From: Streptomyces sp. cg36
Lineage (GTDB): Bacteria > Actinomycetota > Actinomycetes > Streptomycetales > Streptomycetaceae
Reading direction: 5' to 3'
NCBI RefSeq assembly: GCF_041080675.1
Contig: NZ_CP163520.1
Coordinates: 4,774,001 to 4,838,000 of the forward strand
Length of the DNA: 64,000 bases
Shown: piece after piece, positions 33,843 to 42,636 of the stretch
Layout of the letters: every line of letters starts with the position of its first letter
Numbering within the stretch: the stretch's first letter is position 1
The notes under the pieces: generated by a model
What the model was told of the DNA's origin: nothing
Databases searched by the model: none
Seen by the model: only the letters and a program-made list of their open reading frames with translations
Made by a program: the position numbers and the translations under genes

Positions 33843-34853
33843 ATGAACGCCTCCCCTCCCGCCGTCTCCGTGATCATGCCGGTCCTGAACGAGGAGCGGC
33901 ATCTGCGCGACGCGGTCCGCCACATACTCGACCAGGAGTACGAGGGCGAGATGGAGGTGGTGATCGCGCTCGGCCCGTCCACGGACCGCACCGACGAGAT
34001 CGCCGCCGAGCTCGTCATGGCGGACGCCCGGGTCCGTACCGTCCCCAACCCCACCGGGCGCACTCCGGCGGCCCTGAACGCCGCCATCGAGGAATCGAAC
34101 CACCCGATCGTGGTACGCGTCGACGGCCACGGCATGCTCTCCCCGGGCTACATCGCCACCGCCGTCCGCCTCCTGGACGAGACCGGCGCGCAGAACGTCG
34201 GCGGCGTCATGCACGCCGAGGGCGAGAACGCCTGGGAGGACGCCGTCGCGGCGGCCATGACCTCCAGGATCGGCGTCGGCGGCGCGGCCTTCCACACCGG
34301 CGGCGCAGCGGGCCCGGCCGACACCGTCTACCTGGGCGTCTTCCGCCGCGAGGCGCTGGAGCGGCAGGGCGGCTACAACGAGGAGTTCATCCGTGCCCAG
34401 GACTGGGAGCTGAACTTCCGCATCCGCGAGGCGGGCGGTCTGATCTGGTTCTCGCCCGAGCTGCGGGTCCAGTACCGCCCGCGCCCGAGCGTGCGCGCCC
34501 TGGCCAGGCAGTACAAGGAGTACGGCCGCTGGCGCCGGGTCGTCGCGCGCCACCACGGGGGCTCCCTCAACCCGCGCTACCTCGCGCCCCCGGCCGCCGT
34601 CTGCGCGATCGCGGCGGGCGTGCTGGTGGGCGCGGTGCTGACCCCGTTCGGCTTCGCCGTCCCGGCCGGCTATCTGGCCGCGATCGCGGCCGGTTCGGTC
34701 CCGGCGGGCCGGGGGCTGTCGCCCCGGGCCCGGCTGCGGATCCCGGTGGCCCTCGCCACCATGCACCTGTCCTGGGGCTTCGGCTTCCTGACCAGCCCGA
34801 GGGCACTCGCCCGCGAGGTCGCCGCGAGCCGCCGCCCACCGGCCACGGCCTGA
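33843..34853 (+). CDS. Membrane-linked family 2 glycosyltransferase
   Basis: 336 residues. GT2 fold: VSVIMPVLNEERHL, VVIALGPSTDRTDE, VVRVDGHGMLSPGYI (DxD-like), and AQDWELNFRIREAGG as the catalytic/base region. Two or more hydrophobic segments (residues ~250-320) anchor the C terminus in the membrane, as in ExoA-like succinoglycan transferases. It may supply the lipid-linked sugar chain used by the flanking LCP ligases. The enzyme is complete and followed by a strong terminator. Confidence 0.88.
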   Translation: MNASPPAVSVIMPVLNEERHLRDAVRHILDQEYEGEMEVVIALGPSTDRTDEIAAELVMADARVRTVPNPTGRTPAALNAAIEESNHPIVVRVDGHGMLSPGYIATAVRLLDETGAQNVGGVMHAEGENAWEDAVAAAMTSRIGVGGAAFHTGGAAGPADTVYLGVFRREALERQGGYNEEFIRAQDWELNFRIREAGGLIWFSPELRVQYRPRPSVRALARQYKEYGRWRRVVARHHGGSLNPRYLAPPAAVCAIAAGVLVGAVLTPFGFAVPAGYLAAIAAGSVPAGRGLSPRARLRIPVALATMHLSWGFGFLTSPRALAREVAASRRPPATA

Positions 34854-34876
34854 CGCCCGGCACCCCGTACGGACAA

Positions 34877-34912
34877 GGGGGCGCCCGGTGCCGACGAGCA
34901 CCGGGCGCCCCC
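34877..34912. terminator. Bidirectional terminator between convergent genes
   Basis: A perfect 15-bp stem (34877-34891 with 34898-34912) with a CGACGA loop lies between the GT2 gene (+) and LCP copy 3 (-). Confidence 0.9.
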
Positions 34913-34938
34913 TCCGTACTTCCGCGGGGTGTCCGCGA

Positions 34939-36654
34939 CTACCAGCGGTAGGGCCAGTACACGTCCATGCAGTCCGTCTTGCTGGCGCCGTTCACGTTCT
35001 CCGTGTTCTTCAGCGGGTCGGAGTCCTCCACCGCCTTCTTCGGGTACGTGGCACCGCTGCGCCAGTCCGAACCGACCGTCAGGGTCAGCGTGGAGGCGTC
35101 GGCGGACACCTTCACCGCGCTGGACGGCAGCCCCATCGCGGAGGCCACCGACAGCGCGTCGGCCTTGCCCTGGGCGCCCGCGCTCTTGGGGTACGTCAGG
35201 GTGGAGGTGGTGGCCGAGCCGCGGGTGTCGGACGCCTGCGCCTTGAAGAAGCCCTTGTTCTTCAGGGTGCCGGTGACCGTGGTCGCCCGCTTCTGGGTGG
35301 GCGGCGCGCCGTCCCCGCCGGTGCCGTTGACGACGCTGACGACGATCGAGCCCGCGGCGGCGGCCTTGGGGCCCTTGTCCTCGGTCTTGGCCGGGCCGTC
35401 GTCCTTCTTGTCGAGCGGCTTGTCCTCGCGCAGCAGCGTCCACAGCGCGTCGGCGGCGCCCGGCTGCGGCAGGACGTGGTCCTTGTTCTTGGGGTCCTGG
35501 ATGCGCGGCATGGTCAGCATGTTCAGCCGGTCCATCGGGATGCTCTTGAGCTCCATCCCGAGGTCGAAGAGCTTCTTGGGCGTGCCGAGTTCACGCGAGA
35601 CCTGGAGCGACTTGGTGGCCGTCTCGGCCAGGCCCATGATGCGTCCGGTGTTGGTGAAAGCATTCTGCTTCTTCAGCTCGCGCATCACCGAGTTGAGGTA
35701 CATGTGCTGGGCCTTGGCGCGGCCCAGGTCGCTCTCGAAGGCGTGCCGGGTGCGCAGCCACTGGAGCGCCTGCTCGCCCTTGACCTTGTGGGTGCCCTTG
35801 GTCAGCCGCAGGTGCGAGCCGCCCGACACCTTCGGCTTGGGGCCGTCGTACACGTTCTCCTTGACGCACACGTCGGCGCCGCCGACCGCGTCCGCCATCG
35901 ACACCACACCGGCGAAGTCGACCATCAGCCAGTGGTCGATGTAGACCCCGGTGAGCTTCTCCCAGGTGTCCAGGACACAGCCCGCGCCGCCCCGGCCCAG
36001 CGCCTCGTTGATGAGGGTGTTGGTGGCCGGCTCCGTCTTCTTGGTCTTCGGGTTCACGCACGTCGGGATGTCGACGCGGGTGTCGCGCGGAATGGAGATG
36101 ACCGAGGCGTTCTTGCGGTCCGCCGAGACGTGCAGCAGCATCTGCACGTCGGCGAGCGGCGGGGCGCCGACGCTGTCCCTGGAGCCGCCCAGCTTCAGGT
36201 TCTCCGGGGAGTCGCGGCTGTCGGAGCCGATGAGCAGGACGTTCAGCGGGGTCTGGCCGTCGGCGTTGGCCGCGGTCTTCTTGGCGTTGGAGCCGCCCGC
36301 GCTGCGGTCGCCCTTGCGGATGTTGCCGCTGAGGTGCTGGTAGTACAGGTAACCGGCGCCGGCCGTCCCGAGTATCAGCACCGCGAGGGTCAGGGCCGCC
36401 CAGCGCAATATGCGCCATTTGCTCTTCTTCTTCACGCGTTTGCGCGCACCGCCGCGGCGGTGCCCGCTACCGCCCTGCGCCGATGTCTCCTTCTGCGGCG
36501 ACGGCCCGTCGCCGGACGGCTTGCGGGCGGACGGCACCTCGCCGTCCGCCTGGTCCGCCCCCTCGCCGTAGAGGGACTCGTCCCAGCCGAGCTGGCCCGC
36601 GTTTTGGACGCGCCGCGGCCGCGTCCCCTCCCCACGCACGCTGTTCTGCCCCAC
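34939..36654 (-). CDS. LCP family wall-polymer ligase, copy 3
   Basis: 571 residues from GTG at 36654 (AGGGGG upstream). The cytoplasmic tail ends in a strongly basic stretch (RRGGARKRVKKKSKWR) before one membrane helix. LCP domain: LLIGSDSRDSPEN, ADVQMLLHVSADRK, ISIPRDTRVDIP, WLRTRHAFESDLGRAKAQ. A C-terminal LytR_C domain follows (IVVSVVNGTGGDGAPP). The protein ends in a Trp/Tyr-rich tail (VYWPYRW) with one Cys. The gene for copy 4 lies only 56 bases upstream, so the two form one transcription unit. Confidence 0.92.
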   Translation of the reverse strand: MGQNSVRGEGTRPRRVQNAGQLGWDESLYGEGADQADGEVPSARKPSGDGPSPQKETSAQGGSGHRRGGARKRVKKKSKWRILRWAALTLAVLILGTAGAGYLYYQHLSGNIRKGDRSAGGSNAKKTAANADGQTPLNVLLIGSDSRDSPENLKLGGSRDSVGAPPLADVQMLLHVSADRKNASVISIPRDTRVDIPTCVNPKTKKTEPATNTLINEALGRGGAGCVLDTWEKLTGVYIDHWLMVDFAGVVSMADAVGGADVCVKENVYDGPKPKVSGGSHLRLTKGTHKVKGEQALQWLRTRHAFESDLGRAKAQHMYLNSVMRELKKQNAFTNTGRIMGLAETATKSLQVSRELGTPKKLFDLGMELKSIPMDRLNMLTMPRIQDPKNKDHVLPQPGAADALWTLLREDKPLDKKDDGPAKTEDKGPKAAAAGSIVVSVVNGTGGDGAPPTQKRATTVTGTLKNKGFFKAQASDTRGSATTSTLTYPKSAGAQGKADALSVASAMGLPSSAVKVSADASTLTLTVGSDWRSGATYPKKAVEDSDPLKNTENVNGASKTDCMDVYWPYRW

Positions 36655-36710
36655 CCCAATACCCCCTGTTCAGGTGGTCCCTGCGGCCCGCACGGGCCGG
36701 GGACCTGTTG

Positions 36711-38423
36711 TCACTTGGCGCACACCGACTTGTCGGCTTCGACCTTCTGGATGCCCTCGGGCGCCTTGGCCGGGGCGGCGATCGGTACCCCGGCGCCCTT
36801 GAAGTCCGCGCCGAGCGTGAGCACCATCGGCGCCCGCCCCACCGAGTCCGCCGTGCCCGGCTTCAGCGCACCGGCGGGCAGCCCCATCAGATCGGCGAGC
36901 TTGCGCGCCTGATCGGCCTGGTTCGGCCCGTACGTCAAGGTGGTGGCCGCCAGCTTCGCCGGGGCGTTGCCGCCGTTCTCCGACTTCAGCACGCCCTTGG
37001 TGTTCTGCAGCCACAGCAGCGTCGCGGAGGCGGAGCCCGGCTGGGCGCCGCCGTTGAGGACCTGGACGCGGACCGCGGACGGCTGGGCACGGGTGCCCTT
37101 CAGGAGCGCCGCCTGGGCGTCCTTGGCCTGGCTCTCCTTCTTCTTGACCTCGGTGAACGACACGTCCGAGCGCATCATGCTGAAGACCTGCGGCGCCTTG
37201 GTCGGGTCGACGATCACGGTCTTGTGGACCTTGCCGTCGGCCGGGTTGTCGATCACCGGCACGGTCGCGAAGGTCACGTTCTTCAGATCGACCTTGCTGA
37301 GGTCCTGCGCGAGGCTGGTCAGCTTCTTGATCGACCCTATTCCGGAGTCCACGGTGAGCGCCTTGGTCGCCGCGTTCGCCAGCCCGTAGATCTTGGTCGG
37401 GCTGGTCAGCGTCGAGTCGGACTTCATCTGCCGCATCATCGAACTCAGGAACTGCTGCTGCTGCTTGATGCGGTCCAGGTCGCTCTCGTTGCCGAAGCTG
37501 TGCCGGGTCCGGACGAACGCGAGCGCCTGCTCGCCCTTGATCTTGGAGACTCCGGCGGGCAGCTTCAGGTGCGACTTGGGGTCGTTCACCGGCTTGGCCA
37601 GGCACACGTTGACGCCGCCGACGGCCGTCGACAGCTCCTTGACCGCGTTGAAGTCGGCCATCATGAAGTGGTCGACGCTCAGCCCGGTCAGCGCCTTGAC
37701 CGTGCGCATGGTGCAGCCCGGGTCGCGGCCGTCCTGGCCGAGGCTGGTGTTGAAGCGCACCTTGGACTCGGCGGGCACCGTCTTGGTGGTGCCGTCCTTC
37801 TGCTTGGTCGGGCACTCCGGGATGTCGGTCACCAGGTCGCGCGGGATGGACAGCGCCGTGGCGTTGGTCCGGTCCTTGGAGACGTGGAAGAGGATGTTGG
37901 TGTCGGCGTGGCCCTCGCTGCCCTTGTCGCCGTACCCCTCGTTGCCCTTGCCGGTGCGCTTGTCCGTACCGATGATCAGGATGTTCACCGGCCCGTCGGA
38001 GGTCGCGTGCTTGCTGCCCGCGTCACCGACGTCGACGGTGTTCAGGTTGTTGTTGAAGTGCTGGTACAGCAGGTACGCGCCGGTCGAGCCCGCGACGAGG
38101 ACGAACCCCATCACACCGCCCGTCCACAGCAGCACCTTCTTCTTGCGGGACGCCTTGGGCTTGCGCTTGCGCCGGCCGGGCGCGGTGGCGGGGTCGGGCT
38201 CGGGCGCGCCGGAGCGGCGGTTGTCGCGCTGACCGGGCACCTCGCGACGGCCGGGGCCGCCTCTGCCGGGGGCGGAGTTTCTGCGCGGGGGAGCGCCGGC
38301 CGACGGGGACGACTGCGTTCCGGAGGGATTCAGTCGCAATTCGTAATTGCCCGTCTGCGGGTTGAGGACCCACTGGTCCGCCGGGTCGACTTCATCCGCC
38401 CGCCCACGGCTCTGCGCATCCAC
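36711..38423 (-). CDS. LCP family wall-polymer ligase, copy 4
   Basis: 570 residues from GTG at 38423 (AAGG and GGAGG upstream). The N terminus contains WVLNPQTGNYELRL, a motif seen in actinobacterial LCP tails, then a basic stretch and one membrane helix (VLLWTGGVMGFVLVAGSTGAYLL). LCP domain: LIIGTDKRTGKGN, ADTNILFHVSKDRT, LSIPRDLVTDIP, FVRTRHSFGNESDLDRIKQQQQF; LytR_C domain with VRVQVLNGGAQPGSA. In GTDKRTG the usual second Asp of the SDSRD motif is Thr, a small deviation. It is upstream of and co-directional with copy 3. Confidence 0.92.
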   Translation of the reverse strand: MDAQSRGRADEVDPADQWVLNPQTGNYELRLNPSGTQSSPSAGAPPRRNSAPGRGGPGRREVPGQRDNRRSGAPEPDPATAPGRRKRKPKASRKKKVLLWTGGVMGFVLVAGSTGAYLLYQHFNNNLNTVDVGDAGSKHATSDGPVNILIIGTDKRTGKGNEGYGDKGSEGHADTNILFHVSKDRTNATALSIPRDLVTDIPECPTKQKDGTTKTVPAESKVRFNTSLGQDGRDPGCTMRTVKALTGLSVDHFMMADFNAVKELSTAVGGVNVCLAKPVNDPKSHLKLPAGVSKIKGEQALAFVRTRHSFGNESDLDRIKQQQQFLSSMMRQMKSDSTLTSPTKIYGLANAATKALTVDSGIGSIKKLTSLAQDLSKVDLKNVTFATVPVIDNPADGKVHKTVIVDPTKAPQVFSMMRSDVSFTEVKKKESQAKDAQAALLKGTRAQPSAVRVQVLNGGAQPGSASATLLWLQNTKGVLKSENGGNAPAKLAATTLTYGPNQADQARKLADLMGLPAGALKPGTADSVGRAPMVLTLGADFKGAGVPIAAPAKAPEGIQKVEADKSVCAK

Positions 38424-38644
38424 GGTTGCCTTAGTCCTCCGTCGGTGCCACGCGAGTCACTTCCCCCAAAGCGCTCAGTCATTCGATCCTGCAGTGCGCG
38501 GCCTCGGGGACCACAAGCACCGGGTCGCGTCACACTATCTGCCCAGTTGAGCGAAGAGCGACGGCCGTGACAAATTCCACGCCTCTTACAACCGGGCAAT
38601 CCGTCCCAACCCGACCCCCGCCCGTTACTCCGTTGGTTCACGCT

Positions 38645-40066
38645 TTACCCGCACATCCCCACGGCCGCATTCGAACCGGTGTACGTCGGAACGGGGCTCG
38701 GCGAGGCCGGGTCGTCGGGCTTGTCGTCCGAGGAGGCCCCGTCCGCGCCCGCCGACGGCGTGGGCGCGGCGCTCTCGGCCGCCGAGGCCGGGCCCACGTG
38801 GAGCGGCCGGTCGTCCCGCAGCTGCTGGAAGAGCTGGCGCGCGGCGGGCTGGACCAGCTCGTCGCGGTTGGTGTCGTACGTGTACGGGCGCCGCGGCACC
38901 GTAAGGAACTGCACCTTGTCCGTCGGGATTCCCCGCATCCCGCGCACCAGGTCGTACAGGTCCTTCAGTGAATTCAGCCCCGGATCGGTGGTGAGCGACT
39001 TCGTCATCGCGTCCAGCACCGGATAGAGCCGGGTCGGATTCAGCAGCACGCCATTGCTCTGCACCTTGCGCACCAGCGAGCCGAGGAACTGCTGCTGGCG
39101 GTCCATGCGCTCGGTGTCGCTGCCGTCGCCGAAGCCGTGCCGGGAACGCACGAATCCCAGCGCCTGCTCGCCGTGGAGCGTCTGGCGGCCCGCGGGCAGC
39201 TTCAGATGCGCCTGGCGGTCGTCCACCGGCTCCTTCAGGCAGACCTCCACGCCGTCGACCGCGTCGACCATGTCCTTGAACCCGCTGAAGTCGACGACCA
39301 TGTGGTGATCGACCCGGATTCCGGTGAGCTTTTCCACCGTACGGATGGTGCAGGCGGAACCGCCGAACTCGAACGCCCAATTGAACTGCGCGAATTGGGC
39401 CTTGGTACGGCCGCCGTCCGGCTTGAGGCAGTCGGGGATGTCCGCCATCAGGTCGCGCGGCAGCGAGACGGCGGTGGCGGACTTCCGGTCCGCCGCCAGG
39501 TGCAGCAGGATCGTGGTGTCCGAGCGCTGGCTGCCGCCGTCGTCCCGGCCGTACTTGCTGTTGTTGCCCGCGCGCGAGTCCGAGCCGATGAGCAGCAGGT
39601 TCTGCGCGTCGCCCACGGCGGGCGGGCGCTCCTTCTCGTACCGCTCCAGCTCGGCGGCGGCGGTGGTGTCGGTATGGATGTTGTTGTCGAGCTTCTTGTA
39701 GAACCACCAGCCCGTGCCCGCGGCGGCGAGCACGAGACAGGACACGCCGAGCGCGGTCCAACGCAGCCAGTGGCGACCGCGGTTGGGCCCGCCCGGGGCG
39801 TCCCCGCCGGCGGCCCCGGCCGCGCCCTCGGCCCCGGCCGCGCCCTCGGCCCCGGTCGCGTCCGCGGTCCCGCTCGCGTCCTTGTTCCCGTCGCCGGTCG
39901 TGATCGCGTCCCCGGCCCCGTTCCCATTCCCGTCGCCCGCTCCGCCGTCGGCCGCGCTCTCGGCGGGCGCCTTGTGCGGGGCCGGTGTGTCCGGTGGGGG
40001 TTCGTCCCCGGCCCGGTGGTCGGGCTCGGGGGGCGAACCTGCACTGTCGGTCACTTCGGCGTCCAT
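38645..40066 (-). CDS. LCP family wall-polymer ligase, copy 5
   Basis: 473 residues. The ATG at 40066 directly follows GTGAAGG. The cytoplasmic tail is ~100 residues of Gly/Ala/Asp-rich repeats (GAEGAAGAEGAAGAA). One membrane helix (WTALGVSCLVLAAAGTGWWFY) is followed by the LCP domain: LLIGSDSRAGNN, SDTTILLHLAADRK, VSLPRDLMADIP, FVRSRHGFGDGSDTERMDRQQQF. No LytR_C domain; the protein ends in a Ser/Pro/Ala-rich stretch with a terminal MCG. A 221-base gap separates it from copy 4 and probably holds that gene's promoter. Confidence 0.92.
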   Translation of the reverse strand: MDAEVTDSAGSPPEPDHRAGDEPPPDTPAPHKAPAESAADGGAGDGNGNGAGDAITTGDGNKDASGTADATGAEGAAGAEGAAGAAGGDAPGGPNRGRHWLRWTALGVSCLVLAAAGTGWWFYKKLDNNIHTDTTAAAELERYEKERPPAVGDAQNLLLIGSDSRAGNNSKYGRDDGGSQRSDTTILLHLAADRKSATAVSLPRDLMADIPDCLKPDGGRTKAQFAQFNWAFEFGGSACTIRTVEKLTGIRVDHHMVVDFSGFKDMVDAVDGVEVCLKEPVDDRQAHLKLPAGRQTLHGEQALGFVRSRHGFGDGSDTERMDRQQQFLGSLVRKVQSNGVLLNPTRLYPVLDAMTKSLTTDPGLNSLKDLYDLVRGMRGIPTDKVQFLTVPRRPYTYDTNRDELVQPAARQLFQQLRDDRPLHVGPASAAESAAPTPSAGADGASSDDKPDDPASPSPVPTYTGSNAAVGMCG

Positions 40067-40230
40067 CCTTCACGGGGTCGGCGGCGCGCGGATTGCCGCC
40101 GGGGCACCCCGCTAGACGGCAGTCGCGCGCAGTTGGTTGTGCGACTCACCGACGATCATCCACCGGAGTCCGTGCCGGGGCCCGGGGGCTCGGCCCGCTG
40201 TGGGCCACAAGGGTGGCGCCGGACCGACCG

Positions 40231-40983
40231 TCATACCGCCCGGTGCGTCACCCGCTCGCTCTCGATCCGCTTCTCCAGCCCGCCGTCGGCCAGTTGGTCC
40301 AGATTGCGGCAGAGCACCACCGACCCGCCCGCGGCCAGCGGCGCGTACAGCCCGCGCGCCAGGCCGTCCCAGCCGTCGTAGGCGAGCCCCGACAGCAGCC
40401 GCGAGCCGGGCTCCAGGCCGAGGGCGCCGGCGTCCGCGCGGGCCCGCTCCACCAGCTGGGCCCCCGTCAGTTCCGCGTCCCCGACGGCCAGCGCGGGCCC
40501 GTCCGGGTCCACCGGCTCGTACGCCGCGAACCGGTCGCCCTGGCTCGGCACCTCCACCGCGTAGTCCTGGAACCCGGCGGGCGGTTGCGGGAAGCGCCCC
40601 CCGAGCGGGCGCAGCGCGAGCGCGACCCGCTCGCCGGAGCAGGCGCGGGCCGCCTCCAGCGCGTCCGGCCCGGCCACCACGAGGTCCGCCCCGGCCGGGT
40701 CGGCGCCGATCTCGGCGACCACGCCCACCGAGTGGCAGGCGAGCAGCCAGACGGCGCTCTGCCAGTGCGCGGGCAGCAGCAGCGCGAGCCGGTCGCCGGG
40801 CGCCGCGCCCAGGTCGCCCTGGAGCAGATTGGCGGTCTTGGCCACCCAATTGGCGAAGGTGGCCACCGAGAGTTCCACGCGTTCGCCGGTGGCGTCGTCG
40901 TAGAAGGTGACGAGGGGGCGGGCCGGGTCCGCGGCGAGCGCGGATCGCAGCAGGTCGGCGGGGGTGCGGTCGCTGGCGTTCAC
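40231..40983 (-). CDS. TIGR03089 family protein (AMP-ligase N-terminal-like)
   Basis: 250 residues from GTG at 40983. It resembles only the N-terminal part of AMP-binding acyl-CoA ligases: LVTFYDDATGERVELSVATFANWVAKTANLL and APGDRLALLLPAHWQSAVWLLACHSVG. The ATP-binding P-loop and the C-terminal lid are absent, so it is not a complete ligase. This is an actinobacteria-specific family of unknown function. In M. tuberculosis a member (Rv3268, from memory) also adjoins an LCP gene, so the link to LCP proteins is conserved. It is divergent from the amidase gene. Confidence 0.82.
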   Translation of the reverse strand: MNASDRTPADLLRSALAADPARPLVTFYDDATGERVELSVATFANWVAKTANLLQGDLGAAPGDRLALLLPAHWQSAVWLLACHSVGVVAEIGADPAGADLVVAGPDALEAARACSGERVALALRPLGGRFPQPPAGFQDYAVEVPSQGDRFAAYEPVDPDGPALAVGDAELTGAQLVERARADAGALGLEPGSRLLSGLAYDGWDGLARGLYAPLAAGGSVVLCRNLDQLADGGLEKRIESERVTHRAV

Positions 40984-41103
40984 GCGGCAAGCCTACGGGT
41001 GGGCGGGTGCGGCGCGCCCGGCGATCGGTCCGTCCGCGTACACCGGTTCGGCCGACGGTCCGTCAGTTCCCGGCCGATTCCGAGATGACAGATTTGTACG
41101 CTT

Positions 41104-42498
41104 ATGTCCACGATCGTCAACATGCGTGCTCTTCTTGCATCCTCGATCGGGGTCGCGTGCGCCGCCGCACTCGCCCTGCCGCTCGCCGTGCCCGCCGAAG
41201 CGGCGGCCCCGGCCACGACGTCCGCACCGGCCGCCGCCGCACTCCCCGGCTCCACCCAGTCGCTGCCGCTCGCCCCGCTCGGCGCCACCGACCGGACGCT
41301 GGGCGCCGCCCGGCCGCAGGGGCTGCCGGAGCGGGACACCAAGCCGTTCTCCCTGCTCGGCGTGGTCTGGGACGACGCGCGCAGCGAGCTCCACGGCACC
41401 GTCCAGGTCCGCACCCGCGCGGTGGGCTCCCGCGCCTGGACGGGCTGGCAGGACATCGACACCCACAACCAGGAGCACGCCCCCGACCCCGGCTCGGCCG
41501 AGGACGACCGCGCGCGCACCCACGGCTCCACCGCCCCGCTGTGGGTCGGCAGCTCGGACGGCGTCGAGGTCCGGGTGCGCCCCGAGGCGCCCGGCGCGGA
41601 CGGCGGCCGGGCGGCCGGGCTGCCCCGGGGCCTCCACATCGACCTGGTGGACCCGGGCGCCGACCCCGACGAGGCCGCCGCCGGGGTGGACCTGCGGGAC
41701 CCGGACGAGCGGGCGGTGGCGCCCGCCGGTCCCGCGGCCGGTGCGACCGGGCGGGCCGCGGCGGCCCCCGGCGCGCGGGCGGCGGAGACGGCCGAACGGG
41801 CGGCGGTGGCGGCCGGACTGGAGCTGCCCGCGCTCAGCAGGACCGCGACCGAGGCGGAGGGCTTCTTCGGCCCGGCGTCCGCCCGCCCCTACATCGGCCC
41901 GCGCCCGCGCATCATCACCCGCCGCGGCTGGGGCGCCGACGAGCGGCTGCGCGAGCCCGGATACGTGTACACCGGCCGGGTCAAGGCGGCCTTCGTGCAC
42001 CACACCGCGTCCGGCAACAACTACCGCTGCTCGCAGGCCGCCTCCGTACTGCGCAGCATCTACCGCTACCACGTCCGCAGCAGCGGCTGGCGCGACATCG
42101 GCTACAACTTCGCCGTCGACAAGTGCGGCAACATCTACGAGGGCCGGGCGGGCGGGGTCGCCAAGCCGGTCCTGGGCGCGCACACCCTCGGCTTCAACAC
42201 CAACTCCATGGGCGTCGCCGTCCTCGGCACCTACACCTCGACCAACCCGTCCGCCGCCGCCCTCGACGCCATCGCGAAGCTGACCGCGTGGAAACTCGGC
42301 ATGTACGGGGTGAACCCGAAGGGAACCACGCATCTCACGTCGGGCGGCGGGAATCTGTACCGCAAGGGGCGCAGCGTCCGGCTCAACGTGATCTCCGGAC
42401 ACCGCGACGGGTTCGCCACCGAATGCCCCGGTACGCGCCTGTACAAGAAGCTCGGCAAGGCCCGCACCTCCTCGGCCCACCTCCAGGGCCGGGGCTGA
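41104..42498 (+). CDS. Secreted PGRP-type N-acetylmuramoyl-L-alanine amidase
   Basis: 464 residues. A signal peptide (LLASSIGVACAAALALPLAVPAEA) and a ~220-residue beta-rich N-terminal domain (PFSLLGVVWDD, SRAWTGWQDID) precede the amidase_2/PGRP catalytic domain from ~residue 275: IITRRGWGADERLR, AFVHHTAS (His299 zinc ligand, His300), IGYNFAVDKCGNIYEGR, and ISGHRDGFATECPG with the second zinc His and the Cys ligand. It cleaves the stem peptide from peptidoglycan. The leader between this gene and the divergent TIGR03089 gene contains CGGTCCGTC twice (about 31 bases apart), possibly an operator pair. Confidence 0.92.
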   Translation: MSTIVNMRALLASSIGVACAAALALPLAVPAEAAAPATTSAPAAAALPGSTQSLPLAPLGATDRTLGAARPQGLPERDTKPFSLLGVVWDDARSELHGTVQVRTRAVGSRAWTGWQDIDTHNQEHAPDPGSAEDDRARTHGSTAPLWVGSSDGVEVRVRPEAPGADGGRAAGLPRGLHIDLVDPGADPDEAAAGVDLRDPDERAVAPAGPAAGATGRAAAAPGARAAETAERAAVAAGLELPALSRTATEAEGFFGPASARPYIGPRPRIITRRGWGADERLREPGYVYTGRVKAAFVHHTASGNNYRCSQAASVLRSIYRYHVRSSGWRDIGYNFAVDKCGNIYEGRAGGVAKPVLGAHTLGFNTNSMGVAVLGTYTSTNPSAAALDAIAKLTAWKLGMYGVNPKGTTHLTSGGGNLYRKGRSVRLNVISGHRDGFATECPGTRLYKKLGKARTSSAHLQGRG

Positions 42499-42636
42499 CG
42501 CGGGCCCGGCCGGCGACGGCGGGGGTGGCCGGGACGGGGGCGTCCCCCGCCGCCCCCGTACACCGTCTGCATAAACTGGCCGGCCGTAGTTGAACGATCG
42601 ATTCCGCCCGGCCCCAGCAGGAAGCAGAGACGACAG

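Noticed and set aside
34488..34901. Upstream extension of LCP copy 2 through the GT2 gene on the opposite strand
   Set aside because: The extension has no LCP-tail character, and the GTG at 33722 has a strong GGAGG site.
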